Origin: Druceiella hillmani
Lineage: Eukaryota; Arthropoda; Insecta; Lepidoptera; Hepialidae
Length of the DNA: 64,000 bases
Direction: 5' to 3'
Assembly: GCA_039881145.1 (NCBI GenBank)
Contig: JAYKKI010000074.1
Location: forward strand, 10,047,501 to 10,111,500
The notes under the pieces are model-generated. The model was not told the origin of the DNA. It was given only the letters and a program-made list of their open reading frames with translations, and made no database searches. Position numbers and translations under genes: made by a program. The stretch's first letter is position 1; every line of letters begins with the position of its first letter. Shown one piece after another: positions 60,011 through 64,000 of the stretch.

Positions 60011-63000
60011 CGCAGATTTACCAGACCGCAGATTTTCTCTATGTTAAAATATCCTTCATGTATTTAATATGTTACACAAAGCCAAGCGTACTACTATTTG
60101 TAAAATAGTAAAATTACAAAGCCATTATGTAGGCTATTGTTTAATAAAACACTCACAACTGTATGCGTATATTTAAAATCTAGAAATGTTGCTATTCATT
60201 AAGTTATTTTTGAGGAAATATACTTATTTCGAAATACTTCAATATATTACGTCATGAAAGGTATTAAATATATTCCTAGATATAGATTTTTACACAGATT
60301 TCATTATTAGATCTTCATAATTCTAGAAATTTATTAAGAACCTTAGGATGTTTATAAATTAATAAAGTTAGTACTCCGCAAAAGACAAATGAACATGTAA
60401 ACGAACAAGGGCGAATGAATGATTGAACGAAACAAATATATTGAACGGATAAATGCCGGTGCTTAGGCAAACGGCATCGGCGTTTCCGGTGTCGTCTCCT
60501 TCCGCTCTTGGCTATGGATTTATCAAAGTTTTAGCAGCTGACGCTGCTTTGTCTCTGATCTCGATAGCTTTGTTTTGATCTGTTGTTTTAAATCCAATTA
60601 ATATACGCAGTATTAATTAAATGACGAAAGTTAAGTTCCTTATAAAGTCGAAAGCACAAACTTTTAGCCTCACACTATATATCCATATTTTAGTTATGTT
60701 CACCATTTTAATCTTATCTATATACCAAATCAAAGTCTCAATGTATGGTGATTGTACTGGAGTGTTTTGTTTAGATTGAAAATATCTAAGCAGTAGCGAT
60801 GCTCTTTCTAATTCAATTGTATAATACAAAAATTCTTAAAATAAGACTGTAATCTAGCCAAAGGTCTAGTTGGGTGATTTATCTATTATGTATAACGCTA
60901 AAATTTTCTATTTATTTAATAATATGAAACTTGACATGATGTTAATTTTTCTGATAAATATTTTGTAAGTGTCCCTGTCGAGTATTTTTAGTTTATGTCG
61001 AGATATTAATTTGGTGTATTTGGTTTTTAGTGTTTTTTTTAAGTTGTACCTTATTACTTAGTGTGATTATATAAAATTGTACATCACAAGGCTATTGTAT
61101 CGAAAATAAGACAAATAAAAAATAGGAAAATCAATTACGCTATAAGTGTATAGTGTTACATAGATCGAAGAGGTCTACACACTTAAATAGTTACTTTAAT
61201 GACATTTAACAGCCTGAAGTATTGTCGTGTGTTCATTCATTCATATAAACTTTGACTTTAAATACTATTAATAAATGTCGAATTACAAGTTTCTTTATAC
61301 GGCGAGGTGCCACGTATAAATTAATACCGGTATGAGAATATGAGAAGTGTGGAGCTCTAACCTGAGTACAATAAATACATGAATTCTGTTGGCATTTTTT
61401 AAACAAGGAGTCAATGGTTGTGCTTTTGTTTTGTGGTTTTGGTGATTACATGGTTTGTGGTATTTAAGATATCTGACGGTACTTACGATGGTTAAAATAA
61501 TATTAAGTGAATAATTTAAAAAATTAAATGTCCTCTGCTTGGAAGTAATGTAGATTTATGTGTCAAGTTATATATTAGTTATATATACGCCGCTGTACAT
61601 GAAACTGAATTTTAAGGCCATAATTAAAATAAATATTTAATGTTTAATGAAATATGGAACCAATTTTTCTAACTACTTCTGTACCATGTTTATTCGTTAA
61701 ATAAACGTTAGTTTTTTTTATAAACTGCAACACAAATAATAATTGTAATTTTTAATAATAATTATTACTTAATATGACTGATTTGTAAAATAGACAAATA
61801 TTATCTGACTGATTCTACGTTGGGGAATAGTAGCATATTTAATTGATAACTATCATTTTTTGGGAAAAGTAGTTTTCTAATCGTAAATGAAAGTATGTAA
61901 AATATTCATTTAAAAAAAATTAAAGCCACGATTTTATAACCGAAAGATCCATTTAAGCAAATCAAATGAGCCCAAATCATATCGTTTTACTCTGCATTGT
62001 TAAGAAGTTCCCATAAATAATTTATTAGCCATATAGAAGATCTTCTGACTACCTATTTCCTTTACCATCCGATCCTCCTGATTACAATATGTAATCAAAG
62101 GTGTCTTTGAGACAAATCAAATGAGCATAAATTCGTTAGGTTCTTTCAACAATCTTTTAAAAAATTCCTATGACAGCTTTCTTTTTCCATCATCATATCA
62201 CTTCCATGGCATGTTATTGTATTGTCATAAGAATTGTTAAAATAATCAAAGTTTTATCGATATGATAATTAGAAGTAGATGAATAGAGAGTTATATGATT
62301 TGCTTACAATGTTAGGCATTCACAGGTCAAAACAAAAGCTTTTAATTAATGGTCCGTTTTTGAATACTTGGAATAAATTTTTAGGTAATGGATTTATCAA
62401 TAACTGCCAAGGATAGTTTTCGCACTGCACAAGTATATCATTCGAATTTAGTCTTCACTTACTTTACAAATTAATTTACGAATTTAGTCTTTACTTACTT
62501 TACTTACAATTTATAAATGAATCAATAAATTATAATTCTAACTGACCCCTTAATGACACTAAATAACTATCAGTTCCCTCGAAATGATGTGCACATTCTC
62601 ATGTAGCGGTGGAAAGTGTTAGAAATATAATAATATGAGATAAAGGTGGTGTGAGACTAATTAGTTCAAAATACAAAATAAATTGAAGATCAAAGTTGTA
62701 TTTTGCATCTTAAGTTAGACAGTCGTACCTACCAATTATGTTAAAAGCAGTGATGTGTTAAAAGTAATATCTTTCTAATCAATGTTTATTGTAAAATAAT
62801 TGTATGTAGCTAATTTTTCTGTTGAAAGTATTATTTTTTATGTTCGAGTATGATCTTTAATTTACTAATAAAAACCTATGAAATTACAACTTTAGTTAAA
62901 GTAAATTTGTATCAAAAGCTTTTAGACATGCATTTTTTTTAAAATACGCTTTCGTATAAATAAAATCATCGCTTTGTGTTTCTTTTCATTGTGTCTCAAG

Positions 63001-63353
63001 AATCAAAATTATGATTTAAAAATTTGGACTTAAATACCAGAAAGGCATGTCGGATATTTCAGCGGAATTTTTAAACTATGGCTATTTATTTCTATATTGA
63101 GAGACTGATTAATACAGGGTAAGTATTGTATGTCAAAACTTTATATTTTGAGTATATTATCACTTTTATTATGAAATAGATGCAGGCCGCGTATTTATAA
63201 CCAAAAATATTATACTTTTGCGATGATTTTCTAATGTATGTTTGATATGTGCTAGAGCTTTTTTTAAATGTAGATTGAATGTTCAAATTGTGTTAAGGTA
63301 TTTTATTTAGTAAAAATTTTACAATTTTCTTTAGCTATGCCATAATACATTTC
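60011..63353. other. Long AT-rich stretch, no gene seen
   Basis: A GC-richer patch at 60450-60570 (AACGGCATCGGCGTTTCCGG, GTCGTCTCCTTCCGCTCTTG) lacks a frame and could be a conserved non-coding element. A tandem pair CGAATTTAGTCTTCACTTAC / CGAATTTAGTCTTTACTTAC lies at 62443-62510. The frames at 60617-60829 and 63092-63286 have no motifs. Confidence 0.45.
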
Positions 63354-63391
63354 ATCAGTGTCAGCAATACACGTGTATTGCTGACACTGAT
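63354..63391. repeat. Perfect 38-bp palindrome
   Basis: ATCAGTGTCAGCAATACAC followed directly by its exact complement, with no loop base. No partner copy was seen in the window. Confidence 0.95.
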
Positions 63392-63770
63392 ACTGTAGCA
63401 TTCGATGAAAATTATGCTTGGAAATTTAACACCTATACTTTATTAAACGAAATTGTATTATGTGAGCCGAAGTAACTTACTTAGAATCATATTAGACAGG
63501 GAATAAATCAGACGTGGAATGGAAAATTCTGGAGGAAGTAAAATGGGACACAAAAGATAGGAGAGACTGGAGCGATTAGATATTCCTATTTTGTTCAGTA
63601 AGATTGCCATCGCTTACCCGAAATTTGTTTACAATGGCGAGTATTGCCATTTGTAACTGATTTTTGTAAGTACGTAAAAATTTAGGATCTGAAGTGAAAT
63701 GACTGCTTATTATAACTCATCATTAATATGGACTTCCTAGCGTAGTAAATATTTAATACTACCTAATGAC
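63392..63770. other. AT-rich stretch, nothing recognised
   Basis: No motif seen between the palindrome and the SINE. Confidence 0.5.
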
Positions 63771-63955
63771 GTTGGGCTGATCACAAGCTATACAGACTGT
63801 GACTACGCGGCGCACCGCGGAGACCCGGGTTCTATTCTAGGCTGTTTGTCGAGCGGGGCTGGACGGGTGTTATGGTTGGCTGTAAGATATTGCTCTCTTG
63901 GCAATAAATCCACCATATGTATCAATTAGATACATTAAAATAGATAAAAAAATAA
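63771..63955 (+). mobile_element. tRNA-derived SINE, plus strand
   Basis: Same family as 5000-5183, in the opposite orientation. It starts at GTTGGGCTGATCAC, with a B-box-like GGGTTCTATTCTAGG at 63828-63842 (one change from GGTTCGATTCC in the core), then GAGCGGGGCTGGACG, GGCTGTAAGATATTGCTCTC, GCAATAAATCCACC and a tail with ATCAATTAGATACATTAAAA. The B box is more decayed than in the other copy. No cloverleaf can be folded by eye, so it is not a tRNA gene. Confidence 0.75.
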
Positions 63956-64000
63956 ATAATTACGTGTGGGTATCATATTGTGGATATCTCAAAACTGCGA

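Overview
The window looks like AT-rich, gene-poor nuclear DNA from an insect, most likely a moth or butterfly (Lepidoptera). The longest open frame is about 120 codons. Most open frames are AT-biased or run through TA microsatellites, and I see no intact protein-coding gene, rRNA, tRNA or CRISPR array. The lepidopteran guess rests on recognisable relics: a tRNA-derived SINE with a lepidopteran-style 3' part (5.0 and 63.8 kb), reverse-transcriptase relics with the PRGRSxIRWxDQIK-type C-terminus (11 kb), a 3' tail ending in a GATGATGAT-type run (54 kb), repeats ending in GGGTTCCGTA / TACGGAACCC-like motifs (1.8, 37 and 44 kb), a repeat starting with a CCAACTTCAAGAAAAGGAGG-like motif (30.5 kb), and a Helitron relic (15.5-16.1 kb). 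Family names come from memory; no search was run.

Layout. 0-8 kb: an old interspersed repeat with an internal TA array (1.78-2.49 kb), a SINE on the minus strand (5.0-5.18 kb), an LTR-like GC-richer block (7.23-7.47 kb) and a large palindromic element (7.58-7.84 kb). 8-17 kb: TA arrays, a 5'-truncated non-LTR retrotransposon relic that starts with a foldback (10.78-11.52 kb), a pair of about 90-bp dispersed repeats (12.8 and 14.3 kb), and a Helitron helicase relic ending in CTAG at 16120. 17-30 kb: mostly anonymous AT-rich DNA, a local duplication at 19.3-19.6 kb, an LTR-like block at 22.1-22.4 kb, and a frameshifted stretch resembling a membrane-protein exon on the minus strand (29.6-30.06 kb). 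30-47 kb: a repeat with internal diverged subrepeats, several perfect short-loop hairpins, and two further copies of the palindromic element (43.9 and 46.3 kb). 47-64 kb: a second RT relic beside a perfect 29-bp hairpin (52.2-52.4 kb), the half copy of the palindromic element (55.0 kb), a directly repeated possible hAT-like relic (57.1 and 59.7 kb), the longest TA arrays, a perfect 38-bp palindrome (63.35 kb) and a second SINE on the plus strand.

The most interesting signal is the palindromic family at 7.6, 43.9, 46.35 and 55.0 kb. Each arm, read outward from the centre, carries a conserved block (CTGA-N-G-R, a GTTGT/ACAAC stem, GAAAC, CCTAGGTC, GTGG) that can be laid onto the core of a type I hammerhead ribozyme with a very short helix III, as known from Penelope-like elements. 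The fit is imperfect: helix II has one unpaired U, and some copies change core bases. It is a hypothesis. A second theme is a set of near-perfect hairpins with 0-7 nt loops (10.8, 34.0, 42.4, 42.7, 52.2, 63.4 kb), one of them exactly at the 5' truncation of a retrotransposon. They look like short inverted duplications made by template switching.
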